Assembly (NCBI GenBank): GCA_030623545.1
Contig: JAUXLW010000097.1
Span: 1 to 5,644, forward strand
Reading direction: 5' to 3'
Length of the DNA stretch: 5,644 bases
DNA from: Acidimicrobiia bacterium
Lineage (GTDB): Bacteria > Actinomycetota > Acidimicrobiia > Spongiisociales > SHLN01
Shown here: positions 5,322-5,644 of the stretch, piece after piece
Position numbering within the stretch: the first letter of the stretch is position 1
Layout: each line of letters opens with the position of its first letter
Notes under the pieces: model-generated
Told to the model about the DNA's origin: nothing
The model's database searches: none
Seen by the model: only the letters and a program-made list of their open reading frames with translations
Position numbers and translations under genes: made by a program

Positions 5322-5644
5322 TTACCGGCCGGGTCCTATCAGACTGATGAACATGCCGTCGGTCCGGGTCAGGTGAGGAGCCAGGAGCCACCCCGTCCCT
5401 TCGGATCTTCCCGGCAACCCGCCCGGGGGTCGAGCGGCGAATCCTTCGACGACTTGCGTGGTCTCCTCGGAAAAAACGGTACATACCGAGTACACCACAA
5501 GCCCGTCCGGCTTCAGCAAAGGCAGGGCCGCACTGATCATTTGTCGCTGCCGCTCCCCGGCCTGTCCTGGCTGATCGGGGCGCAGCCGATGACGGATCTC
5601 GGGACGACGTCGGAGAGTGCCGAGCCCGGTGCAGGGGGCATCGA
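5322..5644 (-). CDS. rsmB: 16S rRNA (cytosine-967-C5)-methyltransferase RsmB, C-terminal part (cut by window edge)
   Basis: Only the last 107 codons, including the TAA stop, are inside the window; the frame continues off the right edge with no start needed here. Reading from the edge it begins DAPCTGLGTLRRRP, the class motif IV whose Cys (codon 5631-5633) helps product release, and later has YSVCTVFSEE, the motif VI whose Cys (codon 5481-5483) is the expected nucleophile in this RNA m5C methyltransferase family. It ends with TDGMFISLI, the usual C-terminal beta strand. The enzyme uses S-adenosylmethionine to methylate 16S rRNA. Members of the NOL1/NOP2/Sun group differ mainly at the N-terminus, not visible here, so RsmB rather than RsmF rests on the DAPCTGLGTLRRRP wording and on the common rsmB-rpe adjacency in actinobacteria. 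An internal ATG at 5540 is not the start. Confidence 0.9.
   Translation of the reverse strand, partial: DAPCTGLGTLRRRPEIRHRLRPDQPGQAGERQRQMISAALPLLKPDGLVVYSVCTVFSEETTQVVEGFAARPPGGLPGRSEGTGWLLAPHLTRTDGMFISLIGPGR

Noticed and set aside
5248..5484. A 78-codon minus-strand frame overlapping rsmB and rpe
   Set aside because: It is out of frame with both genes, and the RsmB motifs lie in another frame that remains open to the window edge.

Overview
The window reads as one block of seven genes, all on the minus strand. It runs (right to left) rsmB 3' end, rpe, a response regulator with a GGDEF domain, an FMN riboswitch, then ribD, ribE, ribBA and ribH. High GC, translational overlaps, the order rsmB-rpe-rib genes and the 'HEGRGIGL' form of the GTP cyclohydrolase II motif point to an actinobacterium-like genome, perhaps a deep-branching or uncultured one. 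That placement is an inference from layout and motifs; no marker gene here fixes it.

Right part (5322-5644): the C-terminal third of the 16S rRNA m5C967 methyltransferase RsmB, cut by the window edge, with both catalytic-type cysteines visible. Ten bases later comes rpe (ribulose-phosphate 3-epimerase), and eight bases after its stop comes a 312-residue receiver-GGDEF protein. These three look like one transcription unit.

Middle (3507-3707): an FMN riboswitch (RFN element) with a perfect 7-bp P1 helix. No U-tract terminator follows it. Instead an anti-Shine-Dalgarno segment can pair either with the ribD Shine-Dalgarno or with the 3' strand of P1, so control by FMN is most likely translational. 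A -10-like box sits just before P1, but read-through from the rpe/regulator genes is equally possible.

Left part (213-3506): ribD, ribE, ribBA and ribH overlap by 1, 4 and 4 bases and encode the riboflavin route from GTP plus ribulose 5-phosphate to riboflavin, except the pyrimidine phosphatase step. Rpe upstream interconverts ribulose 5-phosphate, the RibB substrate, with xylulose 5-phosphate. After ribH, positions 1-212 hold no gene that I can support: two strong hairpins without U-tracts (probable end of the operon) and a four-copy heptamer tandem repeat.

Most of the window is a well-known pathway. The parts worth a second look are the switch architecture before ribD, the c-di-GMP-type regulator placed directly between rpe and the riboswitch, its variant GGDDF active-site motif without an I-site, and the intergenic repeat. 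I found no sign of an undescribed defence or mobile system.
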